Assembly: GCF_023740735.1 (NCBI RefSeq)
Contig: NZ_JAMRXH010000008.1
Coordinates: forward strand, 62,001 to 126,000
DNA from: Nocardia sp. CDC159
Lineage (GTDB): Bacteria > Actinomycetota > Actinomycetes > Mycobacteriales > Mycobacteriaceae
DNA length: 64,000 nucleotides
Direction of reading: 5' to 3'
Positions within the stretch are counted from its first letter, which is position 1. Every line of letters begins with the position of its first letter. The translations under genes and the position numbers were made by a program. The notes below the pieces were generated by a model. That model was not told the DNA's origin. It worked only from the letters and a program-made list of their open reading frames with translations, and did no database searches. This document shows, in pieces, positions 41,240 to 51,641 of this stretch.

Positions 41240-42607
41240 TTACAGGGAGGCGACCCGCTTGGCCAGATCGTCGGCCAGGGCGCGGGCGCGATCCGGATCG
41301 GTGGCCTCGACCATGACCCGCACCAATTGTTCGGTGCCACTGGGGCGGAGCAGGACCCGGCCGGTCTCGCCGAGCACACGCTCGGCCTCGGCCACGGCAT
41401 CGCGGATCTCCGGCGCGGCGGCCACGGCGGATTTATCGGTCACCGGGACGTTGACCAGCACCTGTGGCACGGTCCGCAGCACGCTCGCCAAATCGCCCAG
41501 GCTGCGGCCGGTCTGGGCCATGCGGGCCATGAGCTTGAGCCCGGTGAGCACCCCGTCGCCGGTGGTGCCGTGGCGCGGGAAGACCACGTGCCCGGATTGT
41601 TCGCCGCCCAGGCTGAAGCCGCCGCGGCGCAGTTCCTCGAGGACGTAGCGGTCGCCGACGGCCGTGGTGCGCACGGTGATTCCCGCCTCGCGCAGGGCGA
41701 TGTGCAGGCCGAGATTGCTCATCACGGTGGCCACCAGGGTGTCCTGGACCAGCTCACCGGCCTCGTGCATCGCCAGCGCGAGGATCGCCATGATCGCGTC
41801 GCCGTCCACCACCGCGCCGGTGGCGTCCACGGCCAGGCAGCGGTCGGCGTCGCCGTCGTGGGCCAGGCCCAGATCGGCGCCGTGTTCGCGCACCGCGTGC
41901 TGCACCTGGTCCAGATGCGTGGATCCGCACCGCTCGTTGATGTTCAGCCCGTTCGGCTCGGCATTGATGGCGATCACGCGGGCGCCCGCCTCGCGATAGG
42001 CCGCGGGCCCGACGTCCGAGGCCGCGCCGTGTGCGCAGTCGACGACGACGGTCAGCCCGCTCAGATCGCACCCGGTCGCCTCCACCAGATGTTCGACGTA
42101 GCGCTCGTGGGTCCCGGCCAGGCTGTAGTGCGCGTCGACATGACCGTCCACACCGGACAGGCTCAGCACCCGCCCGATCCCCGCGCCGGTCGGACGGCTG
42201 AAGCCGCGCTCGCGCACCAGTTCCTCGATGCGGTCCTCGATCGCGTCGTCGAGCTTGTGCCCGCCCGCGGCGAAGATCTTGATCCCGTTGTCGGGCATGG
42301 GATTGTGCGAGGCGGAGATCATCACGCCCAGGCACGCGTCGTAGGCGGCGGTCAGATAGGCGACGGCGGGCGTGGGTAGGACACCGACCGACAGCACGTC
42401 CACCCCGGCGGCGGTCAGGCCCGCGGTCACCGCGGCCTCGAGCATCTCCCCGCTGGCTCGCGGGTCGCGACCCACCACCGCCACCGCGCGTCTCTTGCCC
42501 CGGCTGAGCACCTGCGCCGCCGCCGCCGAAACATGCAGTGCCAGTTCAGGACTCAGCGATTCGTTGGCAAGCCCCCGGACCCCGTCGGTTCCGAACAAAC
42601 GTCCCAT
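41240..42607 (-). CDS. glmM: Phosphoglucosamine mutase
   Basis: 455 residues. Interconverts glucosamine-6-phosphate and glucosamine-1-phosphate for UDP-GlcNAc. The start MGRLFGTDGVRGLANE fixes the ATG at 42607. The phosphoserine loop is MISASHNPMPDNG with Ser100. The metal loop is DGDADR and the sugar loop GGEQSGH. The C-terminal phosphate-binding segment is RPSGTEQLVRVMVE. It lies between the rpsI hairpins and the Rv3440c-like operon, as mrsA does in M. tuberculosis. Confidence 0.96.
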   Translation of the reverse strand: MGRLFGTDGVRGLANESLSPELALHVSAAAAQVLSRGKRRAVAVVGRDPRASGEMLEAAVTAGLTAAGVDVLSVGVLPTPAVAYLTAAYDACLGVMISASHNPMPDNGIKIFAAGGHKLDDAIEDRIEELVRERGFSRPTGAGIGRVLSLSGVDGHVDAHYSLAGTHERYVEHLVEATGCDLSGLTVVVDCAHGAASDVGPAAYREAGARVIAINAEPNGLNINERCGSTHLDQVQHAVREHGADLGLAHDGDADRCLAVDATGAVVDGDAIMAILALAMHEAGELVQDTLVATVMSNLGLHIALREAGITVRTTAVGDRYVLEELRRGGFSLGGEQSGHVVFPRHGTTGDGVLTGLKLMARMAQTGRSLGDLASVLRTVPQVLVNVPVTDKSAVAAAPEIRDAVAEAERVLGETGRVLLRPSGTEQLVRVMVEATDPDRARALADDLAKRVASL

Positions 42608-42644
42608 TCCCTCGCCCTCGCATAGCAATACAGGTCGATACAGC

Positions 42645-42699
42645 ACGAGAGCAGGCGCCCGACGATTCCGAATGGTTCGGCGCGGGCGCCTGCTCTCGT
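42645..42699. repeat. 17-bp-stem hairpin between rpsI and glmM
   Basis: ACGAGAGCAGGCGCCCG (42645-42661) pairs perfectly with 42683-42699. The loop itself folds into CCGAA-TGG-TTCGG (42668-42680). It lies between the rpsI terminator and the glmM start and has no T-run. It may be a second barrier to read-through or a structured leader of glmM. Confidence 0.8.
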
Positions 42700-42720
42700 A
42701 CAGGTGACGAAAAGACCGTA

Positions 42721-42753
42721 CCCTTTCCGGCACCGGCGCGGTGCCGGAAAGGG
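42721..42753 (-). terminator. Rho-independent terminator of rplM-rpsI
   Basis: A perfect 14-bp stem CCCTTTCCGGCACC (42721-42734) / complement (42740-42753) with a five-base loop. On the minus strand it is followed by TACGGTCTTTTCG, a T-rich run. It lies 20 bases past the rpsI stop. Confidence 0.85.
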
Positions 42754-42772
42754 CGGGCCGTACGTCGCAAGA

Positions 42773-43278
<506 letters not shown>

Positions 43279-43282
<4 letters not shown>

Positions 43283-43722
43283 TGGGCCACCTGCTTGATC
43301 TCGAACGGAACGGGCTGCTGTGCGGCGTGCGGATGCGTCGGGCCCGCGTAGACCTTCAGCTTGCCCGCGATCTGGTTGCCCAGCTTGTTCTTCGGGATCA
43401 TGCCCTTGACGGCACGCTCCACCAGGCGCTCCGGCCGGGTCTCGAGCAGCTGCCCGACAGACCGGGACTTCAGGCCGCCCGGGTGCCCGGAGTGGGTGTA
43501 GAGAAGCTTGTTCTGCCGCTTGTTGCCGGAGACGGCAACCTTGTCGGCGTTGATGATGATGACGAAGTCGCCACCATCGACGTTCGGGGCGTAGGTCGGC
43601 TTGTTCTTGCCACGCAGCAGGTTGGCTGCTTGCACGGCAAGGCGTCCGAGCACTACGTCAGTGGCGTCGATGACGTACCACTTGCGGGTCACGTCACCGG
43701 CCTTGGGGCTGTACGTAGGCAC
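43279..43722 (-). CDS. rplM: 50S ribosomal protein L13
   Basis: 147 residues: KWYVIDATDVVLGRLAVQAA, LRGKNKPTYAPNVDGGDFVI, KMYTHSGHPGG-like segment (KLLYTHSGHPGGLK) and MIPKNKLGNQIAGKLKVYAG. It is first gene of the rplM-rpsI operon. Confidence 0.97.
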
Positions 43723-43895
43723 AGTGCATCCCTTGTCTGTCGTTCGGCTGCCGGCCAGGCGTGGACGGTCGAGCGATCCCGGCGGCCGGTTGAGACCCGG
43801 GGCTCGTGCGACGACACGGGAAACCCGCGACGTACCGCACGCCAGCGGCCCACGATACCAGCGGGACCGAGGGTCGCCGAAATCGGGTGGCGGCC

Positions 43896-46127
43896 TCAGG
43901 CGTGCATGGGCGGGCCCACGTCGTCGATGCCGGGCAGGGTGGGCACGAGGTAGCGCAGATTATCGATGCCCAGCCGGGCACAGCCGGGTGCGTCGCCGAT
44001 GGACCGCGGGCCGGAATCGGGGCGGGCGTGCTGGGTAAGGGCGCATTCCGGAACGGTCGGGCGCACCCGGGAGGCCCGTTCCACCGCGGGCCACGCGCCG
44101 AAATCGGAGCGCTCGCCGAGCACGGCGGCCGAGCGGACATCGAAGCTGGCCGCACCGTCCGCGGGCGGTGCGGCGCTGTCGACGTTCACGGGGGCGTCCA
44201 CCGAGGCCACGGCGTCGGCGGGCCGGGCGAGCCGTTCCGGCTCACCGCCGGACTGGATGGCGACCGCGGCGAGCGCGACCGCGCCCACGATCGTCGGGGT
44301 GCCGAACAGATTGTCCTTGACCTTGCCCCAGAGCTTGCCCCGGCGTTGATCGCCCTCCTCGTCGTCGCGCTCCGGCGCGGCCGGGGGCGTCCAGGGGTCG
44401 GTCGAGCGCGTCGCCGTCGATTCGGGCCGGCGGCCCAGGACGGTGGTCACCTCGTCGGCGGGCGGGCGGGTGAACCGGCCGCCGCGCTCGCCCGAATCCC
44501 GGGCGGCGTGGCGGCCCTCGCTCGGCGGCGGATCCACGTGCCGCGGCACCAGTTCCGGCTGCCGCGCCAACGGCTCGGGCTGGCGCTGCAGCGGCTGCGC
44601 GTGCGCGGCGATGTGCCGCGGACCCTGATCGACCGTGCCGGTGAGCTGCGGGGCCGCCTCGACCGAGGCCGATTCCGGCGGCCGCCAGCTGTGCCGCCCG
44701 GATTCGCGCGCGGGCGCGGCCATGCCCGGATTCGCGGTACCCCGCGCGGCCGGGGTCGGCGTGCCCGGCGTCGGCAGGGCATGCCGCCCGCCCCCGCTCA
44801 CGCTCGTCCCCACGGTCCGCCCCGCCGCGGACTCCGCCCCCGAAATGCCTTGTTCGACTCCGGAAACCCCATGCCCCGGATTCTCCGGCGCGCCCTGACG
44901 CGACCCTGAAACGCCCGGCGAGTCGGCATTGCCCGATCCGCCCGAGCCGCCGCGGCTCGCATTCGGATTGCTCGCGGCACCCGGCGGTCCCGGGTCGGCG
45001 GGCGGCCTGGCGATTCCCGGCCCGGGATTACTCAGCGGACCCTGGCCTCCCTGTCCCAGGCTGCCCGTGGGGCCCGCGGCCCCGGGCGGACCGGGCACAC
45101 TCGGACCCCCGCGGCCCGGACCGGGCTGGACATGCGGTCCCGTCGTGCCGTAGGGCGAGCCCGGATGCGAGCCGCCGGGCCCGGGCGGGCCCTGGGGTCC
45201 GCGCGGGGCGGGCGGCGGCGGGCCACCGTGACCGGGCGGCGGTCCGGGCGGATATTGATCGTCGGGATACTCGCTGTCGGTGACGAGCAGGTGGGCCGCG
45301 CCCAGCACCAGGGCGTGCATCGGATGGTCCGCGACGCGCAGCCGGTGGCCCAGGTGGTTCTGGAAGGCCAGCCGTAACGCGTCGTTGAAGCAGATGTTGC
45401 CGGTGAGCAGCACGGTCGAGGTGTCGGCGCCGATCGAGCGGGCCGCGGCCATCACCTCGATCACCACATTGTCGGCCGACTGCGCCTCGCGCATGGCATC
45501 GGGTGCGATCGGCACGCCGACCGATTCGGTCGGCTGCTCGTCATCGCCGTGCACCGCGACGACCAGACACATCCGGCCGTCGGAATACACCCCGGTCGCG
45601 CCGACCGGTCGCCGTCCGCCGTCGGCGGGCTGCACCAGGCCCAGCGCGCGCACATAACCCGACAGCGCCACCGATTCCGGCAACGGTTCGGTGATCACGT
45701 CCAGCAGCTCGACGACCCGGCAGTATTCGTCGACCTTCTCGTCCGGCCAATCGTCGGGATACGGCAATGCCACCACGTCCGGCTTGCCGCGCAGATGCTT
45801 GCCGACCGCGGCCAGCGGGTTGTAGAGCCGGGCCCGGAACACCAGTTCCACCGGCCAGGTCGCGCCCGCGATCCGGATCTGGTGATGGCCCAGCACATCG
45901 CGCACATCGGCGATGGCGATGCCCAGATCGGGCCGCCCCCGCTCCGCCCCGGAGGTGTGCAGCCGACCCGACGCATCGGCCAGCAGATACGCCGGCGGTG
46001 TGTAAGTGCCTTCCACCTGGACCGGGCGAATCGGTGTCCCACCGCCGCCGGCGGCCACGGACACCACATCCCAGCCGAGATGCACTGCCCCAACTCGAGC
46101 CGTCACACGCACTAGTGTGCCTGCCAT
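43896..46127 (-). CDS. Actin/Hsp70-like type VII-associated membrane protein
   Basis: 743 residues from the ATG at 46127. Residues 1-310 have features of a degenerate actin/Hsp70-type fold (AGTLVRVTARVGAVHLGWDV, VGATGVYSDGRMCLVVAVHG, SIGADTSTVLLTGNICF). Residues about 310-590 are Gly/Pro/Ser-rich, including collagen-like G-P-P runs. One membrane helix follows (PTIVGAVALAAVAI), then an extracytoplasmic end with two cysteines. It starts 37 bases after the stop of the FHA-ABC exporter and is probably co-transcribed with it. Domain order parallels the protein at 14614-16020. It is likely an envelope component linked to the ESX-4 locus; molecular role unknown. Confidence 0.72.
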   Translation of the reverse strand: MAGTLVRVTARVGAVHLGWDVVSVAAGGGGTPIRPVQVEGTYTPPAYLLADASGRLHTSGAERGRPDLGIAIADVRDVLGHHQIRIAGATWPVELVFRARLYNPLAAVGKHLRGKPDVVALPYPDDWPDEKVDEYCRVVELLDVITEPLPESVALSGYVRALGLVQPADGGRRPVGATGVYSDGRMCLVVAVHGDDEQPTESVGVPIAPDAMREAQSADNVVIEVMAAARSIGADTSTVLLTGNICFNDALRLAFQNHLGHRLRVADHPMHALVLGAAHLLVTDSEYPDDQYPPGPPPGHGGPPPPAPRGPQGPPGPGGSHPGSPYGTTGPHVQPGPGRGGPSVPGPPGAAGPTGSLGQGGQGPLSNPGPGIARPPADPGPPGAASNPNASRGGSGGSGNADSPGVSGSRQGAPENPGHGVSGVEQGISGAESAAGRTVGTSVSGGGRHALPTPGTPTPAARGTANPGMAAPARESGRHSWRPPESASVEAAPQLTGTVDQGPRHIAAHAQPLQRQPEPLARQPELVPRHVDPPPSEGRHAARDSGERGGRFTRPPADEVTTVLGRRPESTATRSTDPWTPPAAPERDDEEGDQRRGKLWGKVKDNLFGTPTIVGAVALAAVAIQSGGEPERLARPADAVASVDAPVNVDSAAPPADGAASFDVRSAAVLGERSDFGAWPAVERASRVRPTVPECALTQHARPDSGPRSIGDAPGCARLGIDNLRYLVPTLPGIDDVGPPMHA

Positions 46128-46164
46128 TCGCACGACACGCGCGACGGGGCAGCCGGCCACCCGG

Positions 46165-48663
46165 TCATGTGGCCGACCGCTTCAGCCGCAGTCGCCACCA
46201 GGTGAGCGCGGACAGGATCGCGGTCAGCACCAGCAGCATCGCGATGTCCAGCAGCCAGAAGACGGGCTCGTGCTGCCACAGCGCATCGGGTTGCGCATTG
46301 ACGAACAGATCGCGCAGATCCACCGTCGACGCCCCCGCGGCGAATCCCCAGCGCGAGGGGAACAGATAGGACAGCTGCTCGAGCACGACCCGGTCGGTCA
46401 CCGGGATCATGCCGCCCGCCATCACCAGCTGGCACATGATCATGACCACCAGCAGCGGCATCACCTGCTCGTTGGATTTGGCGATGGTCGACAGCAGCAG
46501 GCCGATGACCACGCACGTCACCGCGGTGAAGGCCAGATCGAGGTAGAGCTCGACACTGCCCGAGGGCAGCAGCGTGCCGTCACCCGGCGGATTCTTCCCG
46601 GCCAGCACGATCGCCACCAGCACCGCCGACTGCAACAGCGCCGCCATGCCGAACACCATGACCTTGGCCATGAGATACGCCGACGGCAGCAGTCCCACCG
46701 CCCGCTCGCGATGGAAGATCGGCCGCTCCCCCACCAGATCGCGCACGGTCAGCGTCGAGCCCATGAAACACGCCCCGAGGATGAGCACCACCAGCAGCTG
46801 CTGGGTCTCCCCGCCCCCGCTGGGCACCATCGATCCATCCGGCAGCGGCACCAGCGGACCGGGCGCGAAACCGTTCTTACCCGGCACCACCAGCGACAGC
46901 ACCCCGAGGACGAACGGCAGCACCACCAGGAACGCCAGATATCCGCGATCGGCGAGGATCAGCCGCACCTGCCGCCGCGACAGCGTCGAGAACTGTTTCC
47001 AACCACTGGATTTCGGCGGCTGTCCGGCCACCCCGCGCGGGGCGGCCGGTGGCGGCGGCGGCACCGCGGCGGCCTGGCGGGAGCGGTAGTTGGCGAAGGC
47101 GCGATCCGGATCGGCCGCCACCCGCGCAAAAATCTCGGCCCAGTCGCTGGTGCCGAGGAAGTGTCCGACGGCGGCCGGATGGCCGCAGAACGCGGTCTTG
47201 CCGCCCGGGGCCAGCAGCAACACCTGATCGCACATGTCCAGGCAGGCCACCGAGTGGGTGACCACGATGACCGTGCGCCCGGCGTCGGCCAGTTCGCGCA
47301 GCATCGTCATGACCTGCCGGTCCAGCGCCGGATCCAGACCCGAGGTGGGCTCGTCGAGCAGCAGCAGCGCCGGGCCGGTGAGCAGTTCCAGCGCCACCGA
47401 CGCGCGTTTGCGCTGGCCGCCCGAGAGCCGGTCGACCCGCGTGTCGGCGTGTTCGGTGAGCGAAAGTTCCTTCAGCACACCGTCGATCACCCGCTGCCGA
47501 TCGGCCTTGGTGGAGTCCGGCGGCAGCCGCAGTTCGGCGGCGAAACCCAGCGCCTGGCGCACGGTGAGCTGGCGGTGCAGCACATCGTCCTGCGGGACCA
47601 TGCCGATTCGGCTGCGCATGGCCTCGTATTCGGCGTGCAGGTTGCGGCCCTCGAAGGTGACCACACCCGCGGACGGATGGGTCGTTCCCGCAATGAGTTT
47701 GGACAGCGTCGACTTGCCCGCACCGGACGGGCCGATGAGCGCGGTGAGCGTGCCGCGCCCGGCGGCCAGGTTCACATCGACGAGCAGCTGCTTGTTGCCC
47801 TCCACCGCGAATCCGACGCCGTGCACGTGCAGACCCTGCTCGGCGACCGGCTTCTTGCGGTGCACCAGAGCACCGTCGGCCACCACGAAGTCGACGTTGC
47901 CGATGGTGACGATGTCGCGCTCGCGCAGTGCGGTCCGCTGTTCGCGGCGGCCGTTGACGAAGGTGCCGTTGGCCGAGCCGACATCCTCGATGACCAAACC
48001 CTCGGCGCTCTTCACCAGCCGGGCGTGCCGACGTGAGGCCAGCGGGTCGTTGACGACGATCTGGTTGTCGCTGGTGCGGCCGATGGTCAGGCCCCCGGCC
48101 GGAATCCGGTCGGCGCGCGCGATCGGGGCGGTCGAGGCGCGGGCGCGCATCGGCGGCAGCGCCGAACTGTCGGCCTTGGCGGTCATATTGAAGTTCGGCA
48201 TCGGTTGCGGCGTGGGCCGCTGCGGCGCACCGCGGCCGGGCGGCGGGGTCTGCGGCCGAGCGTTCGCCGGGGTGTGCGGATGCGGCTGCGGCTGGCCGGG
48301 CATGCGGTTCGGCGGCGCGGGCCGGTGCGGCGCGGGCGAATTCGGCCGAACGCCGTCGGGCAGCAGATGCAGCAGCGGACCGGAGACCGCATCGCCCAGC
48401 CGGATCAGGGTGGGCCGATCGATCGGCACCGGCCGAGTCAGCCGTCGCGCCTCCACGAACACGCCGTTGGTGCTTCCGTTGTCGGTGAGCACCCAGGCAG
48501 TACCCTGCCAGGCGAGCGTGGCGTGCACGCGCGACACCAGCGGGCTGTCCACGAACAGGGTCACCTCCGGCGCGCGGCCCATCGTGACGTGCTGCGTGAC
48601 ATCGAAGACGCGATCGGTTCCCTCGTGGCGCACGGTGATCTTCTGCGCCGTCGGTGATGACAT
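46165..48663 (-). CDS. FHA-domain ABC exporter (Rv1747-like)
   Basis: 832 residues. Two phosphothreonine-binding FHA domains come first: 27-75 (GR at 29-30, SRVH 44-47, NGSTNG 62-67) and about 193-245 (GRT, SRRH 210-213, NGTF). A Pro-rich linker lies between them. The ABC ATPase has Walker A GPSGAGKST (311-319), signature LSGGQ (413-417) and Walker B LLLLDEPTSGLD, then six membrane helices of the ABC-2/ABCG half-transporter type. This is the architecture of M. tuberculosis Rv1747, which is regulated by the kinase PknF through FHA-phosphothreonine contacts and exports cell-wall glycolipids. Start ATG at 48663, divergent from the zinc protease gene. Confidence 0.9.
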   Translation of the reverse strand: MSSPTAQKITVRHEGTDRVFDVTQHVTMGRAPEVTLFVDSPLVSRVHATLAWQGTAWVLTDNGSTNGVFVEARRLTRPVPIDRPTLIRLGDAVSGPLLHLLPDGVRPNSPAPHRPAPPNRMPGQPQPHPHTPANARPQTPPPGRGAPQRPTPQPMPNFNMTAKADSSALPPMRARASTAPIARADRIPAGGLTIGRTSDNQIVVNDPLASRRHARLVKSAEGLVIEDVGSANGTFVNGRREQRTALRERDIVTIGNVDFVVADGALVHRKKPVAEQGLHVHGVGFAVEGNKQLLVDVNLAAGRGTLTALIGPSGAGKSTLSKLIAGTTHPSAGVVTFEGRNLHAEYEAMRSRIGMVPQDDVLHRQLTVRQALGFAAELRLPPDSTKADRQRVIDGVLKELSLTEHADTRVDRLSGGQRKRASVALELLTGPALLLLDEPTSGLDPALDRQVMTMLRELADAGRTVIVVTHSVACLDMCDQVLLLAPGGKTAFCGHPAAVGHFLGTSDWAEIFARVAADPDRAFANYRSRQAAAVPPPPPAAPRGVAGQPPKSSGWKQFSTLSRRQVRLILADRGYLAFLVVLPFVLGVLSLVVPGKNGFAPGPLVPLPDGSMVPSGGGETQQLLVVLILGACFMGSTLTVRDLVGERPIFHRERAVGLLPSAYLMAKVMVFGMAALLQSAVLVAIVLAGKNPPGDGTLLPSGSVELYLDLAFTAVTCVVIGLLLSTIAKSNEQVMPLLVVMIMCQLVMAGGMIPVTDRVVLEQLSYLFPSRWGFAAGASTVDLRDLFVNAQPDALWQHEPVFWLLDIAMLLVLTAILSALTWWRLRLKRSAT

Positions 48664-48770
48664 GTGGCGGACTATATTCGATAGACCCGACACGGGTGGG
48701 GGTCGGAGATGCCCGCAATTATCCTGTCGGAAGTCCGAAACCGATACGTGACCGCCCGGGGAGGGAGTCG

Positions 48771-50222
48771 ATGTTGGCGAGACGCCGGAGGTTAGCGGTG
48801 CTCGCGGTACTGGCCCTGGCGGTCACGATGCTCGCTGGCTGCACCATGACCGTCAGCGGTCGCGCGGTCTCGATCTACGACGATCCGTTCAAGGTGGCCG
48901 GTCTGCCCACCACCGGCGGACCGAGCGGACCGCGCCCCGGCGTGCCCGATTCGACGCTGACCGCCATCGGCGGCGACAACGGCGAGATCGACAAGCTGGC
49001 GCTCAACGCCATCGACGACATCCAAACCTATTGGCGCGGGGAGTATCACAGGGAGTTCGAGGGCGAATTCGTTCCGGTCACCAAGCTGTTCTCCTGGACG
49101 GCCAAGGCACCGCGCACCCAGGAGACGCAGTTCTGCAAGGAGACCACCTACCATCTGGTGAACGCCGCATACTGCCGCCTGGACAACACGATCGGCTGGG
49201 ATCGCGGCGTGCTGCTGCCGATGATGCAGGAAAGCTTCGGCAAGATGGCCGTGGTGATGGTGCTGGCCCACGAGTACGGCCACGCGATCCAGACCATGTC
49301 GCGCATCGTCTCGGCCAAGGATGAGGTGATCGTCAAGGAGCAGCAGGCCGACTGCTTCGCCGGGGCGTTCATTCGCCATGTGGCCGAGGGCAAGTCGCGA
49401 CATTTCACCATCAATACCTCCGATGGCCTCAACAATGTGCTGGCGGCGACGGTCGCGATCCGCGACTCCAATCCCGGTGATCCCGAGGCGGTGCACGGTT
49501 CGGCGTTCGAACGGGTCACCGCGGTGCAGATCGGCTTCACCGACGGTCCCAAGGCGTGCAAGTCGATCGATATGAAGGACATCAACCGCCGCCGCAAGAA
49601 TCTGCCCGAGGGCATGCGGACCGACACCGGCGGCCACGATCAGGTCGACATCACCAAGGAGAATCTGATCAAGCTCAGCCGCCAGATGGCGGCCATCATG
49701 CCGGTGCCGCACGAGCCGACCTACGATTTTCACGGCGCGAATCTGAAGTGCCGCAACGGCGCCGACACCGTCCCGGTCACCTACTGCCCGGCCACCAACA
49801 CCATCGGCACCGACGTCCCGGCGCTCGCCGAACGCGGCGCCGCGCACGACGACGAGCGGGACAACTTCCCGACCCGGGTGACCGGGGACTACGACGCCTA
49901 TGTGGTGTTCGTCTCCCGATACACCCTCGCGGTACAGGGCAATGCGGGTCAGCGCCTGACCGGCGCCAAGGCGGGACTGCGCGCGGCCTGCCTGTCGGGA
50001 GTGATCTCGGCCGAACTCGCCGAACCCGAGAACAGCCCCAAGCCGGGCGATCTCCGGCTGACCGCCGGGGATCTCGACAAGGCCGTCTCCGGCCTGCTCA
50101 CCGACGGTCTGGCCGCCAGCGATGTCGAGGGAAAGACGGTGCCCAGCGGCTTCTCCCGGGTCGACGCCTTTCGCGCGGGCGTGCTGGGCACCCAGCAGAC
50201 CTGCGTCTCCCGCTACTCCTGA
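48771..50222 (+). CDS. Neutral zinc metallopeptidase lipoprotein (YpfJ-like)
   Basis: 483 residues. Lipoprotein signal with lipobox LAGC (Cys24). The YpfJ/neutral zinc metallopeptidase domain has the active-site HEYGH at 167-171 (VLAHEYGHAIQ) and the downstream ligand segment VKEQQADCFAGAF containing Glu190. The ATG at 48771 is preceded by GGGAGGGAG. It resembles Rv2575-type proteins. The C-terminal 250 residues hold several cysteines likely in disulfides. It acts outside the membrane; the substrate is unknown. Divergent from the FHA-ABC exporter and convergent with the FHA/zinc-finger gene. Confidence 0.87.
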   Translation: MLARRRRLAVLAVLALAVTMLAGCTMTVSGRAVSIYDDPFKVAGLPTTGGPSGPRPGVPDSTLTAIGGDNGEIDKLALNAIDDIQTYWRGEYHREFEGEFVPVTKLFSWTAKAPRTQETQFCKETTYHLVNAAYCRLDNTIGWDRGVLLPMMQESFGKMAVVMVLAHEYGHAIQTMSRIVSAKDEVIVKEQQADCFAGAFIRHVAEGKSRHFTINTSDGLNNVLAATVAIRDSNPGDPEAVHGSAFERVTAVQIGFTDGPKACKSIDMKDINRRRKNLPEGMRTDTGGHDQVDITKENLIKLSRQMAAIMPVPHEPTYDFHGANLKCRNGADTVPVTYCPATNTIGTDVPALAERGAAHDDERDNFPTRVTGDYDAYVVFVSRYTLAVQGNAGQRLTGAKAGLRAACLSGVISAELAEPENSPKPGDLRLTAGDLDKAVSGLLTDGLAASDVEGKTVPSGFSRVDAFRAGVLGTQQTCVSRYS

Positions 50223-50225
50223 GCG

Positions 50226-51503
50226 TCAGCCGAACGGCGGCGGGGCGGCGGGCTCGAACCGCAGCACCCGGTTGCCGAGCATGATCTCCGCGCCGTGTAC
50301 CAGGGCCAGGGGCTGGTTGGGCGGCAACCGAATCCAGTCCCGATAGCCGGGCGGCCGGGCCCGGGTGCCGTTGGTGGACCCGCGGTCGACCAACATGACG
50401 TCCCAGTTCACCAGGTGGATCTCGGCGTGCGCGCGGGACATGCCGCCGGAGGCGTCCTCGACGCGCAGCGGCACCAGGCCACGGCGGGCCGGTTCGGAGT
50501 TGTCCGGATCGCGGCCGAGCACCGCGTCGGCGGCGAGCAGGAAGCTCATTCCGTCGTCGAGCAGCAGCACACCCAACGGCGGGCGGATCACCTCGGCGGG
50601 CTGCTGGGTCTGATCCACCGGCATGCCGCAGACCGTGCAGAAGGCGGAGCGCGGATCGCTGGGATGGGCTCGCGCGCATGTGAATCCGAGCACCTTCACC
50701 GACAGCGAGGTGGCCCGCGCGGTCGCCTCGAGGCGGCGTTCGAGTTCGGGATCCGGCGCGGCCGCCGCGGTATCCGGCTGCTCCGGCACGGACGAAACAG
50801 CCTGCCGCGGTTGGGCTTCCGGGCGCGTATGCGCCACCGGCCCGCGGGGCCGGGGTTGCGATCGAGGCGCGTCGGTCGGCATTTCGATGGCCGATTCCGG
50901 CGATTCGGCCGACTCGGCGCGCCGATGCGCTCCGCCGCTGTGCCGCAGGCCGTTTCGGGCCCGCGTCCGCTCGCCCTCGAACCAGACGATCGCACCGGCC
51001 GCGGGAGCCACGCCCTCGACGAGCGAGCCGATGCCGCGCTCGGGCAGGTCGGGAATCCGGCCGGGGTCGTCATCGATGAACAGCGCGGCCGCCCGCTCCG
51101 GCGGTTCGGCCACGCGATCGACGGTGAAGGCGGCGTCCACGCCGCGGTAGTGCTCGACCCCGCGCGCACCCGACAGCAGCGCGGTCACGCCGCCGTGCAG
51201 GAAGATCGCCAGCCCGCCGTGATCGGCCGGGGAGAGAATGCCCAATTCGATCGGCCGCGGCGAGATCTGCTCCGCATCGCGTATGAGCCAGCGCGTCGCC
51301 TCGCGCGCCACCAGCCGCCCCGGCCCGTCCGCGACCTGCTCGCGGGCCTGCACCACCAGCTGGGCCAGCGCCTCGGCCGCCCGCATGGCGGGTGAATCCG
51401 TGTGGACCCGGCCGGGTTCGCGATGGGCGACTAGCACGAGCGCACCCGCCACCCGCACCGCGACATGATTGCCCGCGACGATCTCGACCTGCCGATCCAT
51501 CAC
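50226..51503 (-). CDS. FHA-domain protein with zinc-finger-like segment
   Basis: 425 residues, cytoplasmic. N-terminal domain of about 180 residues (ALVLVAHREPGRVHTD, IELGILSPADHGGLAIFLHG) might be a degenerate PP2C-like fold, but this is only a resemblance. A charged linker follows, then a possible metal site Cys276-x3-His280-x8-Cys289-x2-Cys292 (CARAHPSDPRSAFCTVCG). A C-terminal FHA domain spans about 320-415 (GRDP 330-333, MSRAHAEIH, DRGSTNGT). It may recognise phosphothreonines made by the nearby kinase. A weak ECF-like promoter match lies 44 bases upstream. Confidence 0.8.
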   Translation of the reverse strand: MMDRQVEIVAGNHVAVRVAGALVLVAHREPGRVHTDSPAMRAAEALAQLVVQAREQVADGPGRLVAREATRWLIRDAEQISPRPIELGILSPADHGGLAIFLHGGVTALLSGARGVEHYRGVDAAFTVDRVAEPPERAAALFIDDDPGRIPDLPERGIGSLVEGVAPAAGAIVWFEGERTRARNGLRHSGGAHRRAESAESPESAIEMPTDAPRSQPRPRGPVAHTRPEAQPRQAVSSVPEQPDTAAAAPDPELERRLEATARATSLSVKVLGFTCARAHPSDPRSAFCTVCGMPVDQTQQPAEVIRPPLGVLLLDDGMSFLLAADAVLGRDPDNSEPARRGLVPLRVEDASGGMSRAHAEIHLVNWDVMLVDRGSTNGTRARPPGYRDWIRLPPNQPLALVHGAEIMLGNRVLRFEPAAPPPFG

Positions 51504-51641
51504 GGCAATCGGCTCCCCGGGTACGGCTGTGCGGTCCTCACCACACGGACAAGGTTAAGGCAATCGCCGTTCGCCGGTCCCCGGCCGGTCGCCGGTCCGG
51601 TAATTTGGGACGAGGGCACCGCGAGGCACGGGGGCTGGTTC

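Noticed and set aside
46006..48036. 676-codon plus-strand frame opposite the FHA-ABC exporter
   Set aside because: Gln/His/Arg-rich antisense composition; the exporter's Walker and FHA motifs on the minus strand are decisive.
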